A DNA stretch of 64,000 nucleotides from FACHB-T130 sp042747725 (GCF_042747725.1 NZ_JBHZGO010000101.1:124001-188000), one strand, 5' to 3'; positions 52,315 through 60,953 are shown, numbered from the stretch's first letter. The notes: generated by a model not told the origin, from the sequence alone. Numbers and translations are program-made.

Positions 52315-52923
52315 ATGATTCCTACCGTTATCGAACAATCAGGTCGTGGCGAACGTGCCTTTGATATCTACTCCCGGCTCCTCCGGGAGCGCATCATCTT
52401 CCTGGGACAACAGGTTGATTCCGACCTTGCCAACTTAATCGTGGCTCAGCTGCTGTTTCTAGACGCCGAAGACCCGGAGAAAGACATTTACCTGTATATC
52501 AACTCTCCTGGCGGTTCCGTCACCGCAGGTATGGGCATTTTTGACACCATGAATCAAATCCGCCCCGATGTCTCCACCATCTGTGTCGGATTAGCGGCTA
52601 GTATGGGCGCTTTCCTCCTCAGCGCCGGTGCCAAAGGCAAGCGGATGAGTCTGCCCCATTCCCGGATCATGATCCACCAGCCTCTAGGCGGCGCTCAAGG
52701 TCAAGCCACCGATATTGAGATCCAAGCCAAGGAAATCCTGTACCACAAAAAACAGCTGAACGAATACCTGGCTAAACATACAGGTCAGCCCATCGAGCGG
52801 ATTCAGGACGATACCGAGCGCGATTTCTTCATGTCATCAGAGGAAGCCAAGGACTACGGCTTGATCGATCAGGTGATTAAACGGAGTCCCTCAGCTATCA
52901 GCACCCCCGTCGCCGCTGTATAA
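52315..52923 (+). CDS. clpP: ATP-dependent Clp protease proteolytic subunit
   Basis: A 202-residue serine protease subunit forming tetradecamers with ClpC/ClpX. The catalytic triad is visible: S96 in GLAASMGAFLL, H121 in SRIMIHQPLGGA, and an Asp about residue 170 in the QDDTERD..F segment. Start ATG at 52315. Cyanobacteria carry several clpP paralogues (P1-P3, R); the intact triad shows that it is not ClpR. A 128-bp MITE-like element begins just after the stop codon (52936), and its left flanking repeat includes the stop region. Confidence 0.95.
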   Translation: MIPTVIEQSGRGERAFDIYSRLLRERIIFLGQQVDSDLANLIVAQLLFLDAEDPEKDIYLYINSPGGSVTAGMGIFDTMNQIRPDVSTICVGLAASMGAFLLSAGAKGKRMSLPHSRIMIHQPLGGAQGQATDIEIQAKEILYHKKQLNEYLAKHTGQPIERIQDDTERDFFMSSEEAKDYGLIDQVIKRSPSAISTPVAAV

Positions 52924-52935
52924 ATAAAAATTAAC

Positions 52936-53063
52936 GGGATGTGCAACTTTTTGTTAGCCCCTCAATTGATAGGGGGTTGGGGGGAGCGAAATGTCAAGCA
53001 AAGTTTGCCAGATCCCCTTAGCCCCCATCAATTAGGGAAGAAATACACAAAGTTGCACATCCC
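52936..53063 (+). mobile_element. 128-bp MITE-like element, copy B
   Basis: Perfect 15-bp terminal inverted repeats GGGATGTGCAACTTT (52936-52950) and AAAGTTGCACATCCC (53049-53063). The interior GTTAGCCCC, GGGGGTTGGGG and GTCAAGCAAAG match copy A at 17399-17520. The A-T-rich 11-mer ATAAATAAAAA flanks both sides (52920-52930 and 53064-53074), resembling a target-site duplication though offset by a few bases. The copy sits 12 bp after clpP. Confidence 0.85.
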
Positions 53064-53114
53064 ATAAATAAAAAATGGAGCATTCCCCCATTTTTTATTT
53101 TCAATTTTGCCCAG

Positions 53115-53975
53115 TTACTTTTCTGGTGTTGGTAGAGATTCAAGATAACGCAGGAAATCCAGCAATTGTTCCTGATTCAGCTCCGAACGACCTCGCTTAC
53201 CGTAGGTTCGCTTCAGATAATCTTTTCCTTGCTCGGCAGTCCAGCGCAAGCGCTTAATTTCTACCGTGGTTCTAGCCATCGCTTCCGACAAGTCCATCTC
53301 CTCGGCAGCAGAACTCGTGCCACCGATGGTCATATCCATCGGACTCGGCTGAATGACCTCTTCGCTGGCGTGATAACCAGGCGATGCGGTCATTGACTGA
53401 TTGTACTGACTGCCAAAGAAGCCTCCCGATATTTCCTCTGGTGTCTCGCTTGCAGCATCGTCCCCATAAAGCTCGGTATCGGCAGGGGAATACTCCTCAG
53501 CAAACGGGACATCCTGATTCGAGGGCACGACGGGAGGTGGTGAAGCGGCTGCTTTTTGCCCCCGATCTGAGAAGGACATTTCAGCCATGTCATTGAAGCT
53601 GGCTGGATCGGAAAACATCCGATTTGAGCTTGGCTGTGGAGAGCTTTCTGACGGAATGACGGTTTCGCGTTTGGGGTTAGCGATCGCCCCCACTGGCACC
53701 TCAACCGCAACAGTCTGTGTAATCTGAGCATCAGACTGCGTGACCGGAGCGTTGCTTTGGGTAGAAATTCCTGCTGGAATTCCCAAACAGTTCAACGCTC
53801 TGGTTGTTGCCTTGTCTTCTGCCAGCTCAATCTCACCTGCCGCTGCCAAACCTGTCGCCAGGATAACACCTTCGACTTGAACAGCGGCTTTGACCACGTA
53901 CTTTCCTTCATGAATGGTCAGTAACTCGGTGGTCAGGCTGCCTAAGGGATAACGAACTCGGAATTGAGAAAACAT
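53115..53975 (-). CDS. conserved cyanobacterial protein with possible Rad52-like N-terminal domain
   Basis: A 286-residue protein. The N-terminal 65 residues (MFSQFRVRYPLGSLTTELLTI then HEGKYVVKAAVQVEGVILATGLAAAGEIELAEDKATTRALNCLGI) have the strand-strand-helix pattern and A-x-E-x-A-x-T-R-A-L ending that I associate with Rad52/DdrA-like single-strand-annealing proteins. The middle is a long low-complexity linker rich in Ser, Pro and acidic residues, and the last 50 residues (TTVEIKRLRWTAEQGKDYLKRTYGKRGRSELNQEQLLDFLRYLESLP) form a conserved helical C-terminal domain known from many cyanobacterial proteins. A role in DNA repair is only an inference; no catalytic motif is expected in such proteins. 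Confidence 0.65.
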   Translation of the reverse strand: MFSQFRVRYPLGSLTTELLTIHEGKYVVKAAVQVEGVILATGLAAAGEIELAEDKATTRALNCLGIPAGISTQSNAPVTQSDAQITQTVAVEVPVGAIANPKRETVIPSESSPQPSSNRMFSDPASFNDMAEMSFSDRGQKAAASPPPVVPSNQDVPFAEEYSPADTELYGDDAASETPEEISGGFFGSQYNQSMTASPGYHASEEVIQPSPMDMTIGGTSSAAEEMDLSEAMARTTVEIKRLRWTAEQGKDYLKRTYGKRGRSELNQEQLLDFLRYLESLPTPEK

Positions 53976-54886
53976 AATACTCCCACCCCCTAAACCTAGT
54001 GGGATTTTTTGGCTCCCATCAACGTTAAGTATAGTACGCTCCCTGAAAAACGATTTTAGAGAAGGTACCGCGAGAAACTAAAATAATTAGAGACTGTTCA
54101 TCGGTATGGTATAAAACCATTCGCTACTGCCCGCTACGCTTGCAAGTCACCGAGTCCGTTTCACAGCGGTTGACTTGAAAAAAGGCAGTAAGACAAAGTG
54201 CTTGTCGTCAAGCACCTGAACAGAGAAAGCACTGGTTGCTGCCAGTCGCTGGTTGCATCCGGAGTTCTTGTTCGGGACATCTGCTTGATACTAGCAAAGG
54301 CGGGGTGAAGGAGGGATGGTTGCCTGACGATGTTCCCTTGACGCTCAACTGTGGACTGTGGATTCAAGACTAAAAACCGTGGACTAGAGACTCCCAAACG
54401 CAGCCGTCTGTTGTCCAAAATCTGTAAAGAGACAAAATTTTGCCTGTTTACAAAGTCTAAAATCGATAGTCCAAAATCTTCCGCTCGCGTAGCGTATGCC
54501 GCGATTATCTGCGACTCCTCGCATAGCGTATATCGCCATATGTGTCTCCTCGCGTAGCGCTAAGGCTAGAGCATCGCCGTTCGGTGACGATGACAATGTT
54601 TCGCTTACTGTAGGGTGAGAAACGCGCCACCAACGTAGCAGCGAGGCAGCTCTTAAAAAGGCGGCGAATTTGGCGCTGCCACATCAGGGTAAAAATACCC
54701 ATGCTTTCCGGGCATGGCGTCAGGATAACAAGGAGAAAAGTCGCTTTCAGACGTCAGCAGTCAGCAGTCAGTGGTCGGTGGCAAGAAAGAAGCAACTGTC
54801 GTAGAGACAAGGTTATCCCGTCTCTACCAACTGACAAATTTAGACAAACAGAATTGTTTTTATGGTGGAGGCAAACTCATAGCTGC
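53976..54886. other. 911-bp non-coding region with degenerate repeats
   Basis: Includes three related cores CTCGCGTAGCG (54484-54494), CTCGCATAGCG (from 54518) and CTCGCGTAGCG (54549-54559) spaced 34 and 31 bp, a GTAGAGAC hairpin (54801-54827) and CAGTCAG-type short repeats (54760-54780). Open frames across this region are translations of the repeats and are rejected. The RNase R-like gene starts after it. Confidence 0.6.
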
Positions 54887-57190
54887 ATGGAATTTTCAAT
54901 CGCTACACTACTTTCTAATTTCACGGATGACAAATTAGTAGCTCCCAAGGTTTTGGAAAAAAAACTGCATTGCCAGGATGAAGAGAGCTTAACTAAACTA
55001 CAAATTGCCTTGGATGCCTTAGAAAAAATTGGCATTTTGGTCAAAGAGCGCGGCAAGTATCGGCGCGTCCAAGAAGAAGATGTCGTCGAAGCAAAACTGC
55101 GCTGTTCAAGTAAGGGGTTTTGCTTTGCCATTCAGGAGGTAGAGGGAGCGGAGGATATTTACGTCCGGGAGAGCCATCTAAGTACAGCCTGGAATGGCGA
55201 TCGCGTTCTGGTCAAAGTCACCAAAGAAGGAAACCGCAAACGCTCTCCAGAAGGGGAAGTGCGGCTGATTCTGGAACGAGCCAATCCCTCAGTCTTGGCA
55301 AGAGTTAAGCAAGCCGAAACCGGCTTTAGAGCCGTCCCTCTAGACGATCGGCTGCTATTTGAACTGAATCTGGTGCCGAACGGTCAAAACTTGGCGGAAG
55401 CTATCGATTACCTGGTTCACGTCGAAGTTTTGCGCTATCCCCTGGCATCCCAGCCGCCGATTGGCAAAGTCGCTCGCATTCTCGGTAGCAATGCAGAAGC
55501 AGCCGCAGACACCGATATTGTCTGTTGCAAGCACGACTTGCCTCGCAACTTTCCGGCTGAGGTGCTGAGATCCGCAGAGGAATTGCCCAAACAGCCGAGT
55601 CAAAAAGATTTCAAGCACCGGCTGGATTTGCGTAATTTGTTAACCCTTGCCTTTATTCCTGAGCCTTCAGGAGCCAGAAGTGAGAACGAAACCACTCAGC
55701 ACGTTACAGAAAACGCTCTGACTTTGAACAAAACACAGGCTGGACTGTGGCAGTTGGGCGTCCACATCACGGATGTTGCCCACTACGTCGAGCCTTCAGA
55801 AGCGCTGGATCGGGAAGCTCGCAAGCGAGGAAACACCGTCTATCTGGGAGACATGGTGCTGCCGATGCTGCCGGATGCCGTTGCAAGTTGCTGCTCTTTG
55901 GTACCCGGTGAAGCTCGTTTAGCGATCTCGGTACTGCTAACCCTAGATTCCGCCACCGGACAAATGGTGGAGTATGAGATTCAACCCACCGTGATTCAGG
56001 TGGATCGCCAACTGAGTTATGACGAAGCTACGGCAATTTTAGAGCGTCATCAGGATGCCGAACCGGCAGTGTTTGAAATGCTCAGTCAGTTATTTTACGA
56101 GCTGAGTCCGGCAGTAAAAGCACAGCGCTTAGGTAGGGGAGGATTTGAACTAAATCTGCCCGGTACTCAATTGCACTACAACGATGAAGGCATCCTGGGA
56201 GCGATTGTATTTTCGGGAGGAGTGCGTTCTTTAGTCATAGAGTTGATGCTCCTGGCAAATCAAGCGATCGCTACCCATTTGCAAGCGCTCTTTCTGCCTG
56301 CAACGTATCGTATTCAGCCTTCTCCAGACCCGGAGGATGTGCAGGAATTGATGAAGTTGGCGAGTAATCTGGGAATGGAACTGCGCCTAGAGCAGGAAGA
56401 AGCGGTGACATCGCGGGATTATCAACGTTTTACCCAAATGTTCGCTCAATCCCAGTCGGAGCGAGTCTTGATGTATCTGTTGCAGTCCACGCTGAGATCG
56501 TGTGCTTACAGCACGGCTCCAGGCTCTCACTTTGGTTTGGCTTTGGGGATAGGCGATGACGAAAGCCCCTACACCCACTGTTTATCCCCGCTGCGACGCT
56601 ACGCAGATTTACTGATGTCGCGGGTATTGCTTGCCGTGTTTGAGAAAGGACGCGATCGCCGGACTACTCGTACCAAAGAAAGTGTGAATCTGCGTCATAG
56701 TTCCTCCCACGGAAATATCAACTGGAATGTCTTGCCGCCAGACGTGCAAGAAGATTTAGAAAGCCAGCTACTGGGTATCGTTGTGCATCTCAACGAGCGT
56801 GAAAAGCTGACCTCAGATGCACAAGCGGATCTGGAAGGACTCAAAAAAGCCGAGCTAATGAAGGAGCGCACGGGGGAAGTCTTCCAGGGGTTAATTACCG
56901 GCGTCCAGTCTTACGGTTTCTTTGTGGAAATTGAGGACTTGCTAGTGGAAGGACTGGTACACGTCAGCTCTCTTAAAGATGACTGGTACGAGTTTCGCTC
57001 CCGTCATGCTTGCTTGGTAGGACGGAAAAGCCGCGTTTCCTATCGTCTAGGCGATCGCGTGGAAGTCCAAGTCAAGAGCGTTGATTACTACCGTCAGCAA
57101 ATTGACTTGGTCATTGTCGGTGGTGGTAGCGAAGCTAGCAATGAGGATATAGAGGCAGATCCTTCTGTTGATACTGAATTGGATGACTAG
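54887..57190 (+). CDS. RNase II/R-family protein with degenerate catalytic centre
   Basis: A 767-residue protein with the VacB/RNase R layout: N-terminal cold-shock-like domains (about 30-240), the RNB domain (about 243-600) and a C-terminal S1 domain (about 660-735, GLITGVQSYGFFVEIEDLLVEGLVHVSSL). The RNB fold is recognisable from GVHITDVAHYVEPSEALDREARKRGNTVYLGDMVLPMLP and SPLRRYADLLMSRVL. The acidic cluster normally seen as xxIDxxxxxDxDDAL is here LAFIPEPSG...TTQHVTENAL, so the four catalytic Asp are absent. The ATG at 54887 is chosen from the conserved start MEFSIATLLSNFTDDKL. It may correspond to the Zam group of cyanobacterial RNB proteins (memory, uncertain). ubiX follows. Confidence 0.75.
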   Translation: MEFSIATLLSNFTDDKLVAPKVLEKKLHCQDEESLTKLQIALDALEKIGILVKERGKYRRVQEEDVVEAKLRCSSKGFCFAIQEVEGAEDIYVRESHLSTAWNGDRVLVKVTKEGNRKRSPEGEVRLILERANPSVLARVKQAETGFRAVPLDDRLLFELNLVPNGQNLAEAIDYLVHVEVLRYPLASQPPIGKVARILGSNAEAAADTDIVCCKHDLPRNFPAEVLRSAEELPKQPSQKDFKHRLDLRNLLTLAFIPEPSGARSENETTQHVTENALTLNKTQAGLWQLGVHITDVAHYVEPSEALDREARKRGNTVYLGDMVLPMLPDAVASCCSLVPGEARLAISVLLTLDSATGQMVEYEIQPTVIQVDRQLSYDEATAILERHQDAEPAVFEMLSQLFYELSPAVKAQRLGRGGFELNLPGTQLHYNDEGILGAIVFSGGVRSLVIELMLLANQAIATHLQALFLPATYRIQPSPDPEDVQELMKLASNLGMELRLEQEEAVTSRDYQRFTQMFAQSQSERVLMYLLQSTLRSCAYSTAPGSHFGLALGIGDDESPYTHCLSPLRRYADLLMSRVLLAVFEKGRDRRTTRTKESVNLRHSSSHGNINWNVLPPDVQEDLESQLLGIVVHLNEREKLTSDAQADLEGLKKAELMKERTGEVFQGLITGVQSYGFFVEIEDLLVEGLVHVSSLKDDWYEFRSRHACLVGRKSRVSYRLGDRVEVQVKSVDYYRQQIDLVIVGGGSEASNEDIEADPSVDTELDD

Positions 57191-57240
57191 CTAATGATTA
57201 ATGGCGAATGGCTCTTGAACAATTCGCCATTAATCATTAG
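57191..57240. repeat. 19-bp perfect inverted repeat between the RNase R-like gene and ubiX
   Basis: Arms 57191-57209 and 57222-57240 are perfect 19-bp complements with a 12-nt loop; the left arm begins CTAATGATTAATGGC. The left arm abuts the stop codon of the RNase R-like gene, so it could be a terminator-like or processing hairpin. It is also the reason why the frame from 57194 mimics a coding start. Confidence 0.7.
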
Positions 57241-57265
57241 CCAATTACCCATTACCCATTACCTA

Positions 57266-57874
57266 ATGACCAAACCCCTTATCCTCGGCATCACGGGTGC
57301 CTCCGGCTTAATTTACGCCGTGCGTGCCTTAAAATTTCTGCTCCAAGCTGAGTACAGCGTCGAACTGGTTGCCTCCAAATCTACTTATATGGTTTGGCAG
57401 GCAGAGCAGAATATCCGGATGCCTGTAGAAGCAGTGGCACAGGAACTATTTTGGCGACAGCAAGCTGGAGTGGAAACGAAGGGTAAACTTTACTGCCATC
57501 CTTGGGGCGATGTGGGAGCCAATATTGCCAGTGGTTCCTTCCGCACCCTAGGGATGGTAATTATTCCCTGTAGTATGAGTACCGTGGCGAAGCTGGCAGC
57601 TGGCTTAAGTTCCGACCTTTTGGAGCGGGCAGCAGATGTACAACTCAAGGAAGGGCGTAAACTGGTTATCGTGCCCCGCGAGACACCCTTCAGTTTGATT
57701 CACCTGCGTAACCTGACCGCTTTGGCAGAAGCCGGTGCCAGAATTGTCCCAGCAATTCCCGCCTGGTACCACAATCCCCAAACAATTGAAGACTTAGTGG
57801 ACTTTGTGGTGGCGCGTGCCTTAGATCAGCTGGATATTGACTGTGTCCCGATTAACCGATGGGAAGGAAAATGA
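57266..57874 (+). CDS. ubiX: flavin prenyltransferase UbiX
   Basis: A 202-residue FMN prenyltransferase that makes the prenylated FMN cofactor for UbiD-type decarboxylases. The N-terminus LILGITGASGLIYAVRALKFL is the flavin-binding GASG loop; VVASKSTY, IIPCSMSTVAKLAAGLSSDLLERAADVQLKEGRKLVIVPRETP and LRNLTALAEAGARIVP are the family signatures. The ATG at 57266 follows the inverted repeat; the 24-codon extension from 57194 is encoded by the repeat and has no similarity. In cyanobacteria UbiX supports plastoquinone-related chemistry. Confidence 0.93.
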   Translation: MTKPLILGITGASGLIYAVRALKFLLQAEYSVELVASKSTYMVWQAEQNIRMPVEAVAQELFWRQQAGVETKGKLYCHPWGDVGANIASGSFRTLGMVIIPCSMSTVAKLAAGLSSDLLERAADVQLKEGRKLVIVPRETPFSLIHLRNLTALAEAGARIVPAIPAWYHNPQTIEDLVDFVVARALDQLDIDCVPINRWEGK

Positions 57875-57951
57875 AAAATTAAAAATGTAAAATTAAAAAT
57901 ACAAGCAGAAATTCTGCATTTTTAAGCTTTAATTTTTAATTTTTAATTGAT

Positions 57952-58668
57952 ATGCCTGCGATTCGGATTTTACTGCTGATGTTGGTGCTAGGCTCCGTAG
58001 CACTACTTGCTTTACAAAATTTGTCGCCGGTGCTAGCGCTGGTGTTTTTGGGCGCGAAGACGCAAGCGCTGCCTGTAGGGGTTTGGATTTTGGCAGCGAT
58101 CGCAACGGGTGCCCTGACTGGCAGTTTCTGGCAATTGTTGAGCTATCTGCAAAGGCGTCCCTTGCAAGCACGCATCCGCAAACTAGAAGCCGCAGCGCCT
58201 CGTTCTAGCCAGTCGCGGCGTGAAACTGCCCAATCTACCTCTACCACTCAACAAACCAGTTACACACCTCCCCCGCCGCCGGAGACAACTAATACCGATG
58301 CGGATGGAGATGACTGGGAAGAGGAGGTTGCGGACGACGATGACTGGGATGAATCGGAGGAACCACGCGATCGCACTCCGAGTCCGCAACCGTTGGGAAA
58401 AGAATTTGTAGAAGAAAATCGTACAACCTACGAGCGTCAGCAAGAACCGAAAAGCGCCTCTCGATCGGGTTCCGTTTATTCTTACAGCTACCGGGAACCG
58501 CGCAATTCTGGGGTTGGAAAAACTGAAGCGGTTTATGATGCCAGTTACCGGGTGATTACACCGCCCTATCAGGAACCTGAACCTGTACGGAAAACCAATC
58601 AGGATGAGGACGACTGGGGATTTGAAGACGAGGACGACGAGTTTGACAAGGATTGGAAAGAGCAATAA
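57952..58668 (+). CDS. LapA-like membrane protein with acidic disordered tail
   Basis: A 238-residue protein: two N-terminal membrane helices (RILLLMLVLGSVALLALQNLSPVLALVFLG and VWILAAIATGALTGSFWQLLSYL) resembling the LapA/DUF1049 domain, then a cytoplasmic basic stretch and a strongly acidic, disordered tail (DDWEEEVADDDDWDESEE... DEDDWGFEDEDDEFDKDWKEQ). It is probably an inner-membrane protein; LapA domains are linked to envelope assembly in other bacteria. AT-rich AAATTAAAAATT tracts flank the gene upstream. Confidence 0.7.
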   Translation: MPAIRILLLMLVLGSVALLALQNLSPVLALVFLGAKTQALPVGVWILAAIATGALTGSFWQLLSYLQRRPLQARIRKLEAAAPRSSQSRRETAQSTSTTQQTSYTPPPPPETTNTDADGDDWEEEVADDDDWDESEEPRDRTPSPQPLGKEFVEENRTTYERQQEPKSASRSGSVYSYSYREPRNSGVGKTEAVYDASYRVITPPYQEPEPVRKTNQDEDDWGFEDEDDEFDKDWKEQ

Positions 58669-58779
58669 GCCTAGAGAGTGACTTTTTTTGCTAGGATTTG
58701 CCTCAACCCCGCTCCTCAGAACCATTCACACTCTTAATTGTCAAGTCATTGACTCTAAAAATTAACCCCGAACCACTGC

Positions 58780-58971
58780 TTATAACCGCATCAGTTCGCG
58801 CGATTGCTGCTTGACACGACCTGCCATTGCGGCTTGCTGCAAGGTCATGAAGGCATTAAAATCCTCGTGGTCATACTTTTTTCTTAATAACTGTCGCAGT
58901 TGATCTTCAGCTTCAACTGTTAAATATCCGATAGTAAGTGCTTGTTCGACAAGTTCGCGGATCAACATCAT
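58780..58971 (-). CDS. small helical protein, cassette 1 partner (63 aa)
   Basis: The product has IRELVEQALTIGYLTVEAED and QLRQLLRKKYDHEDFNAFMTLQQAAMAGRVKQQSREL, a mostly helical protein with no membrane segment. It is a paralogue of the 78-aa protein at 60954-61190, sharing IRE(L/V)V, QAL, GYLTV, AE(D/E)QLR, KY, EDF, AFM, LQQAAM and SREL. I recall a related family of short proteins in cyanobacteria without known function. It is divergent from the STAND NTPase at 59354 (382 bp of control region). Two ATGs are adjacent (58971 and 58968). Confidence 0.65.
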   Translation of the reverse strand: MMLIRELVEQALTIGYLTVEAEDQLRQLLRKKYDHEDFNAFMTLQQAAMAGRVKQQSRELMRL

Positions 58972-59353
58972 AATTTTTTATCAACTCGCTCAACGGCAGG
59001 AGAAACCATTAGGTTTTGAAATACGGAAATCACTTCAGTTTATTTACGGATGCCTTCTCTGAGGGCAGGGCAATATAATTAAGCCGCAGGGTAGGCAGAT
59101 GCCGTTAAAACCTTGGAAAACCATTGCTTCACCTTCTTTTCCCTCCAAAAAAACTGTGAAATTTTAATGAAATTTAGATGAAAGTTTCATGAAGTCTTCC
59201 TAAAATTTAAGGATAGCCAAAATATTCAGAAAAATTCGCCTAACAATCGTTATTAAATTCGTTATAACTTCATCGTAACTTCGTTAGTATTTCATAATTA
59301 ATCCGTTAGAATCAGGCGTTGATAGCCTTTATTAGGGATAGCAATGCAAGGGA
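58972..59353 (+). promoter_or_regulatory. control region with palindrome and 22-bp-spaced direct repeats
   Basis: A perfect palindrome ATGAAAGTTTCAT lies at 59178-59190. Further on, CGTTATAACTTCAT (59260-59273) and CGTTAGTATTTCAT (59282-59295) are direct repeats exactly 22 bp apart; another CGTTA starts at 59304, and one more at 59248. Such spacing (two helical turns) fits a dimer/oligomer-binding operator. A short overlapping frame MQGNGINC (59344-59370) also covers the NTPase start codon at 59354. Confidence 0.45.
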
Positions 59354-60862
59354 ATGGCATCAACTGTTGAGCGGCAGGACGACGAGTTTGCAGAAGCAGC
59401 AAATAATTGGCATTTAGAGAAGCTTTACATAGATTTGGGATCTGCCAAAGGAAGGAGTCTGACACCTGTTGAGAAGAAATTCTTAAGAGGATTGCTGTGT
59501 GGCTACAGTCCAGCAGAAATAGCAGACACTGTCTACAAAAGTCGCACTAGCAGTGCCGTTAGAGTTTACTTATCTAATGGGCTGTACAAATACATTCAAG
59601 AACTCCTGATTCGCCAGACGGGTGACGTAATAAAAATAAAGAACTGGAGCCGCGTCACCAACTTGCTCTCAAAAGCTGGATATAAAAAAGATTCCGCTAA
59701 CTTACCCGAAGAAAGTCAAGCTGAGACATCTGCCATCGGGGCAGCGATCGCTTCCCAAGATTGGGAAGAAGTGATTGATGTAGCAGCTTTCTACGGCGGC
59801 GAGGAAGAACTGGCAACCTTAGAGCAGTGGATTGTCCACGACAGCTGCCGCTTAGTGGCATTGTTGGGGATGGGGGGAATCGGAAAAACTGCTCTCGCCG
59901 TGAAGCTGGCAGAACAGATTCAGCAAGATTTTGAGTTTGTCATCTGGCGATCGCTACGTCATGCTCCATCAGTTCAAGATTTGGTGGCAAACTTGGTTCA
60001 CTTTCTGTCTCAAGGGCAGGAAATAATCGGCGACGCCACCGCAGATGAGGGAATTTCCCAACTGATGGCTTATCTGCGATCGCACCGCTGTCTGATCATC
60101 CTAGATCGAGCTGAGGAAGTTTTGTCCCCCATCCAACACGCTGGGTACTATCGTCCCGAATATGAGGGATATGGGGAACTGTTCCGGCGTCTGGGAGAAG
60201 AACGCCATCCCAGCTGCCTGGTTCTCACCAGTCGGGAGAAACCGAAAGAAATTGCCTCCCTGGAAGGAGAAAACTTACCCATTCGTTCCCTAGAACTGAG
60301 GGGGTTATCAGCATCCGATGGACAAGAGTTACTGCAACTCAAAGGTTTAGTTGGCTCAGCCGAAGAATGTAGAGTCCTGATCAACCGCTATGCCGGAAAT
60401 CCGTTAGTTCTGAAAATCGTGGCAACGACGATTCAAGATGTCTTTGACGGGAATATTACCGACTTTTTAGCAGAAGGTCTGGTTGTTTTCGGGGATATCC
60501 GCGACCTATTAGATGGGCAGTTCAATCGCCTCTCGGATTTAGAAAAAAAAGTCATGTACTGGCTGGCAATTCGTCACAAGTTAGTTCCCATCCGTTCCTT
60601 GCCAGACGAGGGGGTACCGGGAGTATCGAAACGACAGCAGCTAGAAGCAATGGAATCTTTGCGACGGCGATCGCTGATTGAAAAAACCTCGACTAATTTC
60701 ACCCTGCCGCCTGTCGTCAGGGCATATCTCGCTGACAAATTAGTTGAGCAGATTTGTGAAGAAATGACTACCAAAGACGTGGCTCTTCTATTAAGCTTGG
60801 GGCTAATTAACGCTCCATCTGGGAGATACGAAACAAGCCGTCGTCTGAGCTTACCGGGTTAA
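59354..60862 (+). CDS. STAND NTPase (NB-ARC-like), cassette 1
   Basis: A 502-residue AAA+/STAND protein. The N-terminal domain (about 30-95, LTPVEKKFLRGLLCGYSPAEIADTVYKSRTSSAVRVYLSNGLYKYIQELL) has a winged-helix look and is found in front of many cyanobacterial NB-ARC proteins. The ATPase domain follows: Walker A GMGGIGKTAL at about 171, Walker B CLIILDRAEEVL, sensor VLTSREKPKEIA, GLSASDGQELL and the winged-helix part QLEAMESLRRRSLI. The protein ends soon after VVRAYLADKLVEQICEEM, where related proteins usually continue with WD40 or TPR sensor repeats. It could therefore be truncated or act with a separate sensor. A defence or stress-signalling role is inference. Confidence 0.8.
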   Translation: MASTVERQDDEFAEAANNWHLEKLYIDLGSAKGRSLTPVEKKFLRGLLCGYSPAEIADTVYKSRTSSAVRVYLSNGLYKYIQELLIRQTGDVIKIKNWSRVTNLLSKAGYKKDSANLPEESQAETSAIGAAIASQDWEEVIDVAAFYGGEEELATLEQWIVHDSCRLVALLGMGGIGKTALAVKLAEQIQQDFEFVIWRSLRHAPSVQDLVANLVHFLSQGQEIIGDATADEGISQLMAYLRSHRCLIILDRAEEVLSPIQHAGYYRPEYEGYGELFRRLGEERHPSCLVLTSREKPKEIASLEGENLPIRSLELRGLSASDGQELLQLKGLVGSAEECRVLINRYAGNPLVLKIVATTIQDVFDGNITDFLAEGLVVFGDIRDLLDGQFNRLSDLEKKVMYWLAIRHKLVPIRSLPDEGVPGVSKRQQLEAMESLRRRSLIEKTSTNFTLPPVVRAYLADKLVEQICEEMTTKDVALLLSLGLINAPSGRYETSRRLSLPG

Positions 60863-60953
60863 CAGGGGCTGGAAAGGACGATTTTTCGCTGACGCTTGGC
60901 TTAGCCGCTAGCATCACGGCTTTTCGCATTCCTGTCCGGAGTAGGCAGCTATA

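Noticed and set aside
54384..54596. 70-codon minus-strand frame starting MSSSPNGDALALALREE
   Set aside because: It is a translation of the degenerate CTCGCGTAGCG repeats; such frames recur in cyanobacterial repeats and have no protein similarity.
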